IMG/VR virus record: IMGVR_UViG_3300049460_000024
Span: 1 to 42,181 of that record
Origin: a virus
Strand: one strand, 5' to 3'
Length of the DNA: 42,181 nt
This document shows, piece by piece, positions 32,490 to 38,673 of this stretch. Both the position numbers and the translations under genes were made by a program. Positions within the stretch are counted from its first letter, which is position 1; the number at the start of each line of letters is the position of its first letter. A model generated the notes under the pieces. The model was not told the origin of the DNA. It did not search any database and worked only from the letters and a program-made list of their open reading frames with translations.

Positions 32490-34001
32490 CTACAGGGAGG
32501 GGATAGGTGATGGTTGCGTTAAATTCGGCATAGAAAAATTAGGCATTGTTTGGTTCCTAGCTAATGTCACAAAACTGTCACTCACACTATCCACTTGGTC
32601 ATCCTTCTGTACCTTCTGTATCTTTAAGTCAGAAGAGAAGCTCTCAAGCTCTTTAAAGAAGGCGTCATTCCAATCCCCTCTGACAACCTTCATGGCCCCA
32701 GCTTCTGCCATTGCACAAAATGGCAAGAACCTTGTTAGTTTAGACTTACCAGCGACAGTGGACGCTGTTTTACAAGTTATCCCGTTCTCTGCCAGCTTAG
32801 TCTTGTACAGGTACACAGCGCTTTTACCTGCTGCACCGGGATCGACAGGGATCACAACAGAGCATTCTTCAACACCATCAGCATGAGCAGTTTCAATAAC
32901 CTTACGTAGCACTCTGTCCGTAGTCTCTTGAATTCGTACAATATCCTCTACGTAATATACCCCCATAGAGTCCCTTGCCATTTTCGCGCCTACAGTAAAG
33001 TCAGGGTTGTTGGTTTTGGTTTTTGCTTCACTGGCAAAGTCCCAAGCCCTTACTCTGGTTGCTTTGACGGGGGCAGCTTCTACAATTTCTACCCACGATC
33101 TATCGAAGAACATACTTCCTTGCTCGCGCGCCGTCCACGATCCATGAAGGAATTTTAACTGATTGACGTAAGGCTGAGATAACAGGTTTGCCAAATAGCT
33201 GTTATTCTTCGGTGGTAGTAAGTAGGGATTATCAAAAACATTTGTTGGAATAAATCTGAAACTCTTAGGCATGAATAATCGAGTTTTCTCTTCTTTAGAG
33301 AAGGCATTCAACTGAGATTCAGTCATGCCGTGTGCATAAATTAAACCCTTCTCTCTTCCATACAATTCGTAGCACTCTTCTGGACTATCGGCCCATTTAG
33401 CTACATTATCTTCCACACAGAACCATCTAATTCGGTTTTCTGTACCATCTACTGGAACACCTGTGTCCGGGTCTAGGGAGTAGTCTACCCAATTCTTCAG
33501 GAAACTGTTAATATCAGGATTGCAAGTGAGGATAAGTTGCGGGTGGATTGTAGAGCCAACGGTACGGAGGCGAGATTGAAGGAACAATATTTGCTTCTCT
33601 GTCCACTTATCAGCAGCCTCATCCACCATAATTCTAGTAAGCTGGGAGCCTTGCCAAGAACCTAAATCCTCGTCACAAGATATTGCGGAGAATCCAATTG
33701 TTGCACCACTGGGAAACTCCCAAAGTTGTGCTTGCGTTTTGTAAGGAGTTTTGGTAAAATCAGAATAGATGTCTTTAGATGTATCAATCAAGCCACCTTG
33801 CCTCTTTAATTCGGGGGCGTACCTTCGTAAAATTGCACAACGAAAGCTTCTATCTTTAATACCGTCTAGGTTTTTAATCAAGCAAACTGCCGATTTACCA
33901 CCCCCGGCACCTCCACCTAGCAATATCACATCAGTAGTTTTATCAGCTAGGATGATTTGCTGCTTGGCAGAAATTGGCCCATAGGTTTTCTTTTTAGCCA
34001 T
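32490..34001 (-). CDS. terL: Terminase large subunit
   Basis: 503 residues from the ATG at 34001, chosen because CAAGGAGATTT lies directly upstream; a frame extension 15 codons longer has no ribosome site. Packages DNA with an ATPase motor and cuts concatemers with an RNase H-like nuclease. Walker A is GGGAGGGKS (29-37), Walker B is IMVDEA (124-129). Later acidic blocks RAWDFASE, VVIPVDPG and DDQVDSVSDSF fit the nuclease site. A terminator hairpin ends just before the ribosome site. Confidence 0.95.
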   Translation of the reverse strand: MAKKKTYGPISAKQQIILADKTTDVILLGGGAGGGKSAVCLIKNLDGIKDRSFRCAILRRYAPELKRQGGLIDTSKDIYSDFTKTPYKTQAQLWEFPSGATIGFSAISCDEDLGSWQGSQLTRIMVDEAADKWTEKQILFLQSRLRTVGSTIHPQLILTCNPDINSFLKNWVDYSLDPDTGVPVDGTENRIRWFCVEDNVAKWADSPEECYELYGREKGLIYAHGMTESQLNAFSKEEKTRLFMPKSFRFIPTNVFDNPYLLPPKNNSYLANLLSQPYVNQLKFLHGSWTAREQGSMFFDRSWVEIVEAAPVKATRVRAWDFASEAKTKTNNPDFTVGAKMARDSMGVYYVEDIVRIQETTDRVLRKVIETAHADGVEECSVVIPVDPGAAGKSAVYLYKTKLAENGITCKTASTVAGKSKLTRFLPFCAMAEAGAMKVVRGDWNDAFFKELESFSSDLKIQKVQKDDQVDSVSDSFVTLARNQTMPNFSMPNLTQPSPIPSL

Positions 34002-34011
34002 AAATCTCCTT

Positions 34012-34043
34012 GGAAACAACAAAAACCGCCTCTTGGACGGTTT
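34012..34043 (-). terminator. Terminator immediately before terL
   Basis: On the minus strand AAACCG (34043-34038) pairs with CGGTTT (34028-34023), extended by two C-G pairs with one bulged A. A four-base loop closes it. TTGTTGTTTCC follows. The U-rich tail runs directly into the terL ribosome site, leaving no room for a promoter in between. Confidence 0.75.
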
Positions 34044-34045
34044 CA

Positions 34046-34214
34046 TAAAATTAGGTGTCTATCAGCCACTCTATACCACAGAGATATCTGTTCCGTGATT
34101 CCTGCCAATAAACGTGATAGCCAAGCTGCTATCCTCTCCGCAAAACATTAGTACGTGTATAGCTCACGTTCGCTTTCCATCAGTCTTCGACAACAGTGCT
34201 GCAACCAAAATTAG
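34046..34214 (-). other. Unexplained leader segment between a small gene and terL
   Basis: About 170 bases without a convincing gene. The minus strand has several small stems (GATAGC/GCTATC near 34118-34135, ACAGA/TCTGT near 34077-34091). It also has a ten-codon frame (ATG at 34178-34180, stop TAA at 34148-34150), followed in the same frame by a protein-like 34-codon run (CFAERIAAWLSRLLAG...) with no start of its own. It may be a decayed gene or a structured RNA. No ribosome site seen. Confidence 0.4.
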
Positions 34215-34478
34215 TTATTTCTTACAAGTAAAACACTCGTAATACCATCCACAATCCCAAATACCAAGTTTCCCTAGACAAGTGGGGCAGACATCTTTCT
34301 CTAACAGAGTAGACGCTACAAAGTTCTCCCGCTTATTCTTCTCAAACACTTCCCATTTCTCTTCTATGGAAAGCTGTTTCTTTCCGAAAATAGCGTCCCA
34401 ATTATCGGAATATGTTTCTTTGCTTACTTCGCTAGGACGTTTCCAGCTACCCTTGCCAGCCTCTTCATGAAATGACAT
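34215..34478 (-). CDS. Small protein with a zinc-ribbon-like C-terminus
   Basis: 87 residues. The C-terminal third has CPTC (64-67) and CFTC (82-85), spaced like a zinc ribbon. Between them is LGKLGIWDCGWYYE. The N-terminal part is charged (SFHEEAGKGSWKRPSEVSKETYS). AAGGAGAAAACT precedes the start. It lies between the tRNA cluster and terL, probably on the transcript from 35021-35049. Function unknown; nucleic-acid binding is possible. Confidence 0.72.
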   Translation of the reverse strand: MSFHEEAGKGSWKRPSEVSKETYSDNWDAIFGKKQLSIEEKWEVFEKNKRENFVASTLLEKDVCPTCLGKLGIWDCGWYYECFTCKK

Positions 34479-34607
34479 AGTTTTCTCCTTATGTTATTGC
34501 TCCGTCAACTACTCTTGAATCAGGTATCTCACTGAAACATGTTTATAGCCAGTCCGAAGACTTTAGGGAACGTCTTCCCATTTCTATAAAGTCCCAAATG
34601 GGAACTC

Positions 34608-34681
34608 TGGAGCAGACAGAGAAAATCGAATTCTACTCTGCGAACCTTGGAAGGGTTGCGACACACCTTGTGTTTGCCTGC
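34608..34681 (-). tRNA. tRNA-Gly (TCC) with short D-arm
   Basis: On the minus strand the acceptor GCAGGCA pairs with TGTCTGC (one G-U). Discriminator T and encoded CCA follow. The anticodon loop is CTTCCAA with anticodon TCC at 34649-34651, and the T loop is TTCGATT. It resembles bacterial tRNA-Gly(TCC) in anticodon loop and TCCA end. The D region is only about 14 bases (CACAAGGTGTG...), shorter than normal, and the T stem has one mismatch. It may be a divergent but functional tRNA or one in decay. Confidence 0.72.
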
Positions 34682-34686
34682 GTTGT

Positions 34687-34772
34687 TGGTGCTCTCTGTA
34701 GGATTTTAACCTACGCGGGATTTCTCCTCCGGGTTACAAAGCCGGTGCAATCGGACACTATGCGAAGAGAGC
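34687..34772 (-). tRNA. tRNA, anticodon TGT (Thr by position), with long variable region
   Basis: On the minus strand acceptor GCTCTCT pairs perfectly with AGAGAGC, then A and encoded CCA. The T arm is GTAGG-TTAAAAT-CCTAC. The anticodon arm CCGGC-TTTGTAA-CCCGG puts TGT at 34736-34738 and has one C-C mismatch beside the loop. The region between anticodon and T arms is 14 bases with a small GGA/TCC stem, as in class II tRNAs, which is not expected for Thr. The D loop lacks the usual GG. Assignment to Thr is uncertain; tRNA nature is likely. Confidence 0.65.
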
Positions 34773-34779
34773 TTTAATC

Positions 34780-34867
34780 TGGCGGAAGATGTTGGAATCG
34801 AACCAACGCACCCATTTCTGAATGACAGTTTAGCAAACTGCTGCATTAACCTCTCTGCCAATCTTCC
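34780..34867 (-). tRNA. tRNA-Ser (GCT)
   Basis: On the minus strand acceptor GGAAGAT pairs with ATCTTCC, followed by G and encoded CCA. The anticodon arm GCAGT-TTGCTAA-ACTGT gives anticodon GCT at 34832-34834. A long variable arm and the T arm GTTGG-TTCGATT-CCAAC complete a standard class II serine tRNA of 88 bases. It would read AGC/AGU codons. It is first in the cluster after the promoter at 35021-35049. Confidence 0.96.
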
Positions 34868-34869
34868 TT

Positions 34870-34946
34870 ATTTCTCCAAAAGCTCAACTCTTCCTCGCTA
34901 TGTAGAGGAGGGCTACACATCGTCTCAAAGGAGCTTTTGGAGAAAT
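34870..34946. repeat. 16-bp perfect inverted repeat upstream of the tRNA cluster
   Basis: ATTTCTCCAAAAGCTC (34870-34885) and GAGCTTTTGGAGAAAT (34931-34946), 45 bases apart, with no mismatch. In the leftward transcript it forms a long stem ending three bases before the mature tRNA-Ser 5' end. It overlaps the 3' end of a small reading frame. A processing stem or decay-protection structure is plausible. Confidence 0.85.
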
Positions 34947-34994
34947 GCCCTCTTTTGGAAGGCACTTTGTTGCAGAATGGGTAACGTCTTTCAT
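34884..34994 (-). CDS. Possible small protein in the tRNA leader
   Basis: A 36-codon frame, ATG at 34992-34994, with GGGAG 6-7 bases before it. It lies about 20 bases after the predicted start of transcription from 35021-35049. The product (MKDVTHSATKCLPKEGISPK...) is small and basic. Much of its sequence is also one arm or the loop of the 16-bp inverted repeat, so the frame could be chance. A start two codons earlier is possible. Confidence 0.4.
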   Translation of the reverse strand: MKDVTHSATKCLPKEGISPKAPLRRCVALLYIARKS

Positions 34995-35020
34995 TTCCAT
35001 CTCCCTACAACACAAACAGG

Positions 35021-35049
35021 ATATTAACACCAATTAGCTTAGTTGTCAA
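35021..35049 (-). promoter_or_regulatory. Promoter for the tRNA cluster
   Basis: TTGACA (complement of 35044-35049), 17-base spacer, TAATAT (complement of 35021-35026). The -35 lies in the final codons of the putative small terminase gene. Transcripts would carry the leader frame, three tRNAs and the zinc-ribbon gene, then meet the terminator before terL. Confidence 0.88.
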
Positions 35050-35509
35050 GTTCTTTGTTTGTATCTGGCATTTCTACTGTCTGATTATCCCTAAAGTCCG
35101 GGTGGATATTCTCAAAGTCAAGCTGCGGAGTATCGTCATCATCTGTACTCCCGCCTCCAAGCACGCCCCTCACCCTTACTTCCGCAATCTTCCTCGTAAT
35201 CTCATCTTTGTTTCTTTGTTCAATGATTTTAGCATGGAAGTCCAGATAGTCTTTAGCAGCAGCCCTACGCTCTTTAGGATCATTGTTTTTATTAGTTGCT
35301 ACGTCTGCCAGAACATCCAACATCTCTTCTACACACTTAGCAGACTTCTTTATAGCTTTGTCTAGCTCATGACCACCAGAGCGCAGGAAGCTGCCATTGT
35401 CTGTTGTTTTCACTTTAAAGCTGCCTACAGGACGCCCACCCTTGCGTTTCTCTTCTACTTGCTCTACAATAACTCCATCTGAAGCATTGTTTTCTGTGTC
35501 CTCTGTCAT
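35039..35509 (-). CDS. Putative terminase small subunit
   Basis: 156 residues from the ATG at 35509, preceded by GGAGTGAATACA. The longer open frame upstream contains the promoter and has no ribosome site. A basic block (KRKGGRPVGSFKVK) and a helical, charged centre (LDKAIKKSAKCVEEMLDVLADVA, ERRAAAKDYLDFHAKIIEQRN) are followed by an acidic tail (STDDDDTPQLDFENI). Small terminases are DNA-binding helical proteins that select the packaging site. It is first in the late strand and the next protein-coding genes lead to terL. Family not certain. Confidence 0.58.
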   Translation of the reverse strand: MTEDTENNASDGVIVEQVEEKRKGGRPVGSFKVKTTDNGSFLRSGGHELDKAIKKSAKCVEEMLDVLADVATNKNNDPKERRAAAKDYLDFHAKIIEQRNKDEITRKIAEVRVRGVLGGGSTDDDDTPQLDFENIHPDFRDNQTVEMPDTNKELDN

Positions 35510-35531
35510 TGTATTCACTCCTAAAGACATT

Positions 35532-35560
35532 AATGTAGCATATAAGAGACATTCTGTCAA
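35532..35560 (-). promoter_or_regulatory. Leftward promoter of the divergent pair
   Basis: TTGACA (complement of 35555-35560), 17-base spacer, TACATT (complement of 35532-35537), with TGC directly before the -10 (extended -10). Transcription would start near 35525, about 16 bases before the start codon at 35509. Confidence 0.85.
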
Positions 35561-35570
35561 TTCGTGCTTC

Positions 35571-35599
35571 TTGACAGAAACAGCCCTACAGAGTACAAT
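35571..35599 (+). promoter_or_regulatory. Rightward promoter of the divergent pair
   Basis: TTGACA (35571-35576), 17-base spacer, TACAAT (35594-35599). The two -35 boxes of the divergent pair are ten bases apart and form an inverted repeat, TCTGTCAA/TTGACAGA. The first gene follows at 35632 with GAGGAG. Confidence 0.9.
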
Positions 35600-35631
35600 T
35601 CGTAGAAATTCACAAACAAAGAGGAGAAAAT

Positions 35632-35751
35632 GTGCCATCGCACTATGTAGATGTAGAGGAATTTGTAGCAAACTATGAATATACAGAGGAAGAACCCGCT
35701 GTATTTGACGACAATTTTATTAACCACCTTAAACAAGGAGAAGACAATTGA
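35632..35751 (+). CDS. Small acidic protein, unknown
   Basis: A 39-residue frame starting with GTG at 35632, preceded by GAGGAG seven bases away; the nearby ATG at 35630 stops after six codons. The product is strongly acidic (DVEEFVANYEYTEEEPAVFDD). It is first after the rightward promoter. Its stop overlaps the next start (TTGA). Very acidic small early proteins of phages are sometimes DNA mimics or inhibitors; nothing shows that here. Confidence 0.68.
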   Translation: MPSHYVDVEEFVANYEYTEEEPAVFDDNFINHLKQGEDN

Positions 35752-35981
35752 AACAAGAAAAAGTTATTCTGGATGCAGGTTTTCCATGTGCTCTGTACGA
35801 ATTGCAACAAGCTTTTGAGGATGGGTGGCGTCTGAGCCAACAACGTGAGCCTATTTATATTGCTGGGCTGTATGAAATTGTTGTTGAAAAAGAGGAATCT
35901 GTGGAGGAAACACCAGAGGTGAAACCTGTTGCAGAAACGCAACAACCTGCTGCCAAGCGTGGCCCTAAACCAAAAGGCTAA
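35748..35981 (+). CDS. Small protein with Ala/Pro/Lys tail, unknown
   Basis: 77 residues starting with TTG at 35748, overlapping the upstream stop; CAAGGAGAAGACAA is the ribosome site. The N-terminal half (KVILDAGFPCALYELQQAFEDGWRLSQ) looks globular. The C-terminus, from about 48, is acidic, then Pro/Ala-rich, ending AKRGPKPKG, an AT-hook-like basic tail. No family recognised. Confidence 0.75.
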   Translation: MKQEKVILDAGFPCALYELQQAFEDGWRLSQQREPIYIAGLYEIVVEKEESVEETPEVKPVAETQQPAAKRGPKPKG

Positions 35982-35984
35982 CCA

Positions 35985-36182
35985 ATGGAAGTCAAATTTG
36001 AGAATGGCCCTGTGCCTATCTACAAGCTCCGTAAAGGAATTCTTGTAAAATATGAGGATGATTTCTTTCACATTGAGTATGTTTATCGTGATAGTGCAGG
36101 CCATATTAAAATCACTTTGAGAGGAGCTTTTGAGGAAGTGGATGTACTGCCTAAGTTTGTAGATTGGCTTGAGCCGATGTAA
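35985..36182 (+). CDS. Small beta-rich protein, unknown
   Basis: 65 residues beginning three bases after the preceding stop. Alternating strands (VPIYKLRKGILVKYEDDFFHIEYVY, HIKITLRGAFEEVDVL) suggest an SH3-like or other small beta-barrel. No motif recognised. It closes the short operon from 35571; terminator and new promoter follow. Confidence 0.75.
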   Translation: MEVKFENGPVPIYKLRKGILVKYEDDFFHIEYVYRDSAGHIKITLRGAFEEVDVLPKFVDWLEPM

Positions 36183-36184
36183 AA

Positions 36185-36213
36185 TTGACAAATGACTCTC
36201 TGGGTGCTATTCT
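36185..36213 (+). promoter_or_regulatory. Promoter embedded in a terminator hairpin (for phoH)
   Basis: TTGACA (36185-36190), 17-base spacer, TATTCT (36208-36213) with TGC directly before it (extended -10). The spacer and -10 are the 5' arm and loop of the hairpin at 36194-36222. Transcription would start near 36220, beyond the stem, so new transcripts escape the terminator that stops upstream ones. Confidence 0.75.
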
Positions 36214-36225
36214 CAGAGGGTCTTT
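36194..36225 (+). terminator. Terminator of the 35.6-36.2 kb operon
   Basis: GACTCTCTG (36194-36202) pairs with CAGAGGGTC (36214-36222) over nine positions with one G-U, with an 11-base loop, followed by TTTAATTATTT. The U-run is short, so termination may be partial. Confidence 0.68.
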
Positions 36226-36249
36226 AATTATTTGTGAGGAACAAACATA

Positions 36250-37032
36250 ATGTCGAAATCAGCGAGTCGTTTTACGCGGAAAAGTAAGATTGATAAAGAA
36301 GTGCCCCCTGTACACAAAGATAAATTTCAGGAGGAAACGGCCTCACAACCCGTAGTGCCTAAATTTGAGGCAAAGACACAGAATCAGAAGCTTGCACTTG
36401 CCTATTTGCGAGAGGGTAAAACTGTTGTATCCCTACAAGGTAGTGCTGGTGTGGGTAAAAGTATTCTCGCTGCTTTCTGGGCTAGTACACAACTGAAGCA
36501 GAAGAAAGTAGAAGAAATTATCCTTATTCGCCCTAATATTTTGAATGGTAAAACAATCGGCCTGCTTTCAGGAGACGAAAAGCAGAAGCTTGAGCCGTTC
36601 ATGGCACAAACAATGGCACACTTCAAGAAGTTCCTCGGCACAGCATACCTCACATACTGCGTAAACAAAGGAATTATACAAACTCGTGCATTTGAATATG
36701 TTCGCGGGCGTTCTTTTGAGAATTGCATTGTCATAGTTGAAGAGGCACAAGGACTCACGCCAGAAGAGTACGAAACACTTCTTACTCGTGTTGGAGAAGG
36801 AACACAACTAATTCTGACGGGTGACAGCAGGCAAATTAATAAGGGCTTCAACACAGGAATGGACGTTACGTTCAAGATGATTGAAGACGCTGTGCAGAAT
36901 GAATATGATTTCTTGGATGATGAAGACCTTGATTGTTTGAATGATTCTGTTGGTGTTGTGCACTTCACGCCAGATGATATCCTGAGAAGCGGTTTCTGCC
37001 GAGCTATTGTGAAACTATACTACTATAAATAA
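36250..37032 (+). CDS. phoH: PhoH-family ATPase
   Basis: 260 residues. A RecA-fold ATPase of the PhoH family, common in phages; a role in RNA or phosphate-stress metabolism is suspected but not settled. Walker A is GSAGVGKS (64-71), the Walker B-type block is IVIVEEAQG (160-168; usual D-E is E-E here), and the sensor block is TGDSRQ (190-195). IRPNILNGKTIGLLSGDEKQK (93-113) is a further family block. The N-terminal 40 residues are basic and disordered. It is followed nine bases later by a ClpP-like protease. Confidence 0.93.
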   Translation: MSKSASRFTRKSKIDKEVPPVHKDKFQEETASQPVVPKFEAKTQNQKLALAYLREGKTVVSLQGSAGVGKSILAAFWASTQLKQKKVEEIILIRPNILNGKTIGLLSGDEKQKLEPFMAQTMAHFKKFLGTAYLTYCVNKGIIQTRAFEYVRGRSFENCIVIVEEAQGLTPEEYETLLTRVGEGTQLILTGDSRQINKGFNTGMDVTFKMIEDAVQNEYDFLDDEDLDCLNDSVGVVHFTPDDILRSGFCRAIVKLYYYK

Positions 37033-37041
37033 GGAGAAACA

Positions 37042-37743
37042 ATGAAACAAGATAAACGAGCAGACTTCCTAAAAATGTTTCAGCAAGAGCCAGATGAATT
37101 CCTCCCTGTCTCAACTCCTATCGCATACAGCCACATGTTCCGCCTCAACCGTGTATTTGAAGACATCTCGCAATTCAGTGCTTTGATTGACACTCTGGAG
37201 CAAGCTGGCGAGGGTGACATCATTCAAATTCGGCTTGCAAGCCCCGGTGGTAGTTTGGACGCAATCATTCCAGTGCTTGCTGCTATGGAAGGAACAGATG
37301 CTTTTGTGCACTGTCACGTAGATACATCTATTGCAAGTGCTGCTACATTCATTATGCTTCAAGGTGATATGATTACATTCAATCCTTTGGCAGATGTAAT
37401 GCTACACAATATTTCCTTTGGAGCAGGCGGTAGCGGTGGAAATGTAGAAGCAAGAGTGAATCATATCATCAAAACTTCCAACAAGCTAATCAAAGAGACA
37501 TACAAGGATTTTGTTAGTGATGCCGAGATGGAACGTCTTCTGAACGGACTTGAACTGTATTTCACTGCGGAAGAATGCACAGAACGTCTGAAGGCCCGCG
37601 ATGCTCTGCGTAAGAAAGAGGACGAGTCTATAGAGGATGATCCAAAGATAGTTGGAGAAGACATGGTGAAATTCATCGAAGACAATCCTGAATTGTTTAA
37701 AGAACCTGTGAAGACAGCACGTAAACCAAAGGCACCCAAATGA
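37042..37743 (+). CDS. ClpP-like serine protease
   Basis: 233 residues. The ClpP/crotonase-type fold is shown by IRLASPGGSLDAIIP (63-77), the nucleophile Ser99 in SIASAATF and His122 in VMLHNISFG, positions and spacing as in ClpP. The C-terminal 60 residues are acidic, then basic (EPVKTARKPKAPK), and unlike ClpP. It differs from the S49 protease on the other strand. No chaperone ATPase partner is in the window. AAGGAGAAACA precedes the start. It may process or degrade host or phage proteins early in infection. Confidence 0.85.
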   Translation: MKQDKRADFLKMFQQEPDEFLPVSTPIAYSHMFRLNRVFEDISQFSALIDTLEQAGEGDIIQIRLASPGGSLDAIIPVLAAMEGTDAFVHCHVDTSIASAATFIMLQGDMITFNPLADVMLHNISFGAGGSGGNVEARVNHIIKTSNKLIKETYKDFVSDAEMERLLNGLELYFTAEECTERLKARDALRKKEDESIEDDPKIVGEDMVKFIEDNPELFKEPVKTARKPKAPK

Positions 37744-37781
37744 TTATTCTTAAAGTCTGATCCATCTAAAGAGGTTTCATG

Positions 37782-37815
37782 CCCACCTATCCTAACGGAC
37801 GGTGGGTTTCTTTTT
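37782..37815 (+). terminator. Terminator after the ClpP-like gene
   Basis: CCCACC (37782-37787) and GGTGGG (37801-37806) form a six-pair G+C-rich stem with a 13-base loop, followed by TTTCTTTTT. It lies 39 bases after the stop and just before the next promoter. Confidence 0.9.
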
Positions 37816-37826
37816 GCACAAAACGC

Positions 37827-37855
37827 TTGTGTTGTAGAAGAAGCTGTGATACAGT
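37827..37855 (+). promoter_or_regulatory. Promoter for the 37.9-40.7 kb operon
   Basis: TTGTGT (37827-37832), 17-base spacer, TACAGT (37850-37855) with TGA directly upstream (extended -10). The sequence ACAAAACGCTTG that starts it (37818-37829) recurs at the 3647 promoter. The first gene starts at 37886 after TAGGAGAGTAAT. Confidence 0.75.
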
Positions 37856-37885
37856 AGCTACACATTACAAATTTAGGAGAGTAAT

Positions 37886-38128
37886 ATGATTGTTTACGGA
37901 TTCTACTACAACTCTTGCATCCATGAGAGTGCTGCTGGTCTTCAAAGCCTACATACAAATAAAGAAGGTGCTGAGAAAGCTATGGCACAGTTTGTTAAAG
38001 AGCACTTGGAAGACATTGAAGAAAGTAATAAGTGGTGTTTGGAGAATGAAATGGAGGAATGTGTTCGTGATGTTTCTCTCTATGATTGGCAACAAGTGTT
38101 TGTAGAGGAAATTGAGGTGAAAGAGTGA
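37886..38128 (+). CDS. Unknown acidic protein
   Basis: 80 residues, beginning MIVYGFYYNSCIHESAAGLQ and continuing as a strongly acidic helical chain (KEHLEDIEESNKWCLENEMEE). It ends EEIEVKE. No motif recognised. First in its operon; the stop overlaps the next start (GTGA). Confidence 0.78.
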   Translation: MIVYGFYYNSCIHESAAGLQSLHTNKEGAEKAMAQFVKEHLEDIEESNKWCLENEMEECVRDVSLYDWQQVFVEEIEVKE

Positions 38129-38673
38129 ATATCTTTTTAGTATCCGATACACATTTCAGCCACAAAGGGATTGTCAATTTCCTTCGTGCAGACGGTGTTA
38201 CGAAAGAACGCCCTTGGGATAACATTGAAGAAATGGATGAGGCTCTTGTAAAGAATTGGAATAGTGTTGTGTCTCCAAAGGATAAGGTGTATCATCTTGG
38301 GGATGTTTGTATCAATCGTTCTGCACTGAAGATTCTTAGTAGGCTAAACGGAGAGAAGCGACTGATTAAGGGAAACCATGATATCTTCCGTGTGGAGGAA
38401 TATGCCGAGTATTTCAAGGATATTCGTGCTGTTCATACGTTGAATGAATTTATTCTTTCTCATATTCCGTTGCACTCCGTATATGTGGAGGAACGGTGGA
38501 AAGGAAATATCCACGGACACCTGCACAGTGGAAGGGTTACTACAGTGGATTATGTTTGTGGGGATATGTTTGAAGTAATTGATCCACGTTATCTCTGTGT
38601 CTCTGTAGAACAAATTAACTACACACCAATCAGCTTTGAAGAAGCTAAGAAACGTTTTGAGGAACAGCAATGA
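38125..38673 (+). CDS. Calcineurin-like metallophosphoesterase
   Basis: 182 residues starting with GTG at 38125. All blocks of the family are present: D8-x-H10 (SDTHF), GD (59-60, HLGDV), GNHD (83-86), SHIP (112-115) and GHLH (131-134). They form a two-metal site for hydrolysing phosphomono- or diesters; the substrate is unknown. Short single-domain members are common in phages. The partial gene at the left edge belongs to the same broad superfamily but is a different protein. Confidence 0.93.
   Translation: MNIFLVSDTHFSHKGIVNFLRADGVTKERPWDNIEEMDEALVKNWNSVVSPKDKVYHLGDVCINRSALKILSRLNGEKRLIKGNHDIFRVEEYAEYFKDIRAVHTLNEFILSHIPLHSVYVEERWKGNIHGHLHSGRVTTVDYVCGDMFEVIDPRYLCVSVEQINYTPISFEEAKKRFEEQQ

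Noticed and set aside
34046-34147. A further tRNA in the terL leader (GCGGAGA/TCTCTGT could form an acceptor-like stem)
   Set aside because: No T-arm or TTC-type loop precedes the 3' arm, no anticodon arm of correct spacing, and no CCA follows.
35510-35671. N-terminal extension of the putative small terminase
   Set aside because: The extension has no ribosome site, contains the divergent promoter pair and reads as a Cys/Leu-rich shadow; the ATG at 35509 has GGAG.
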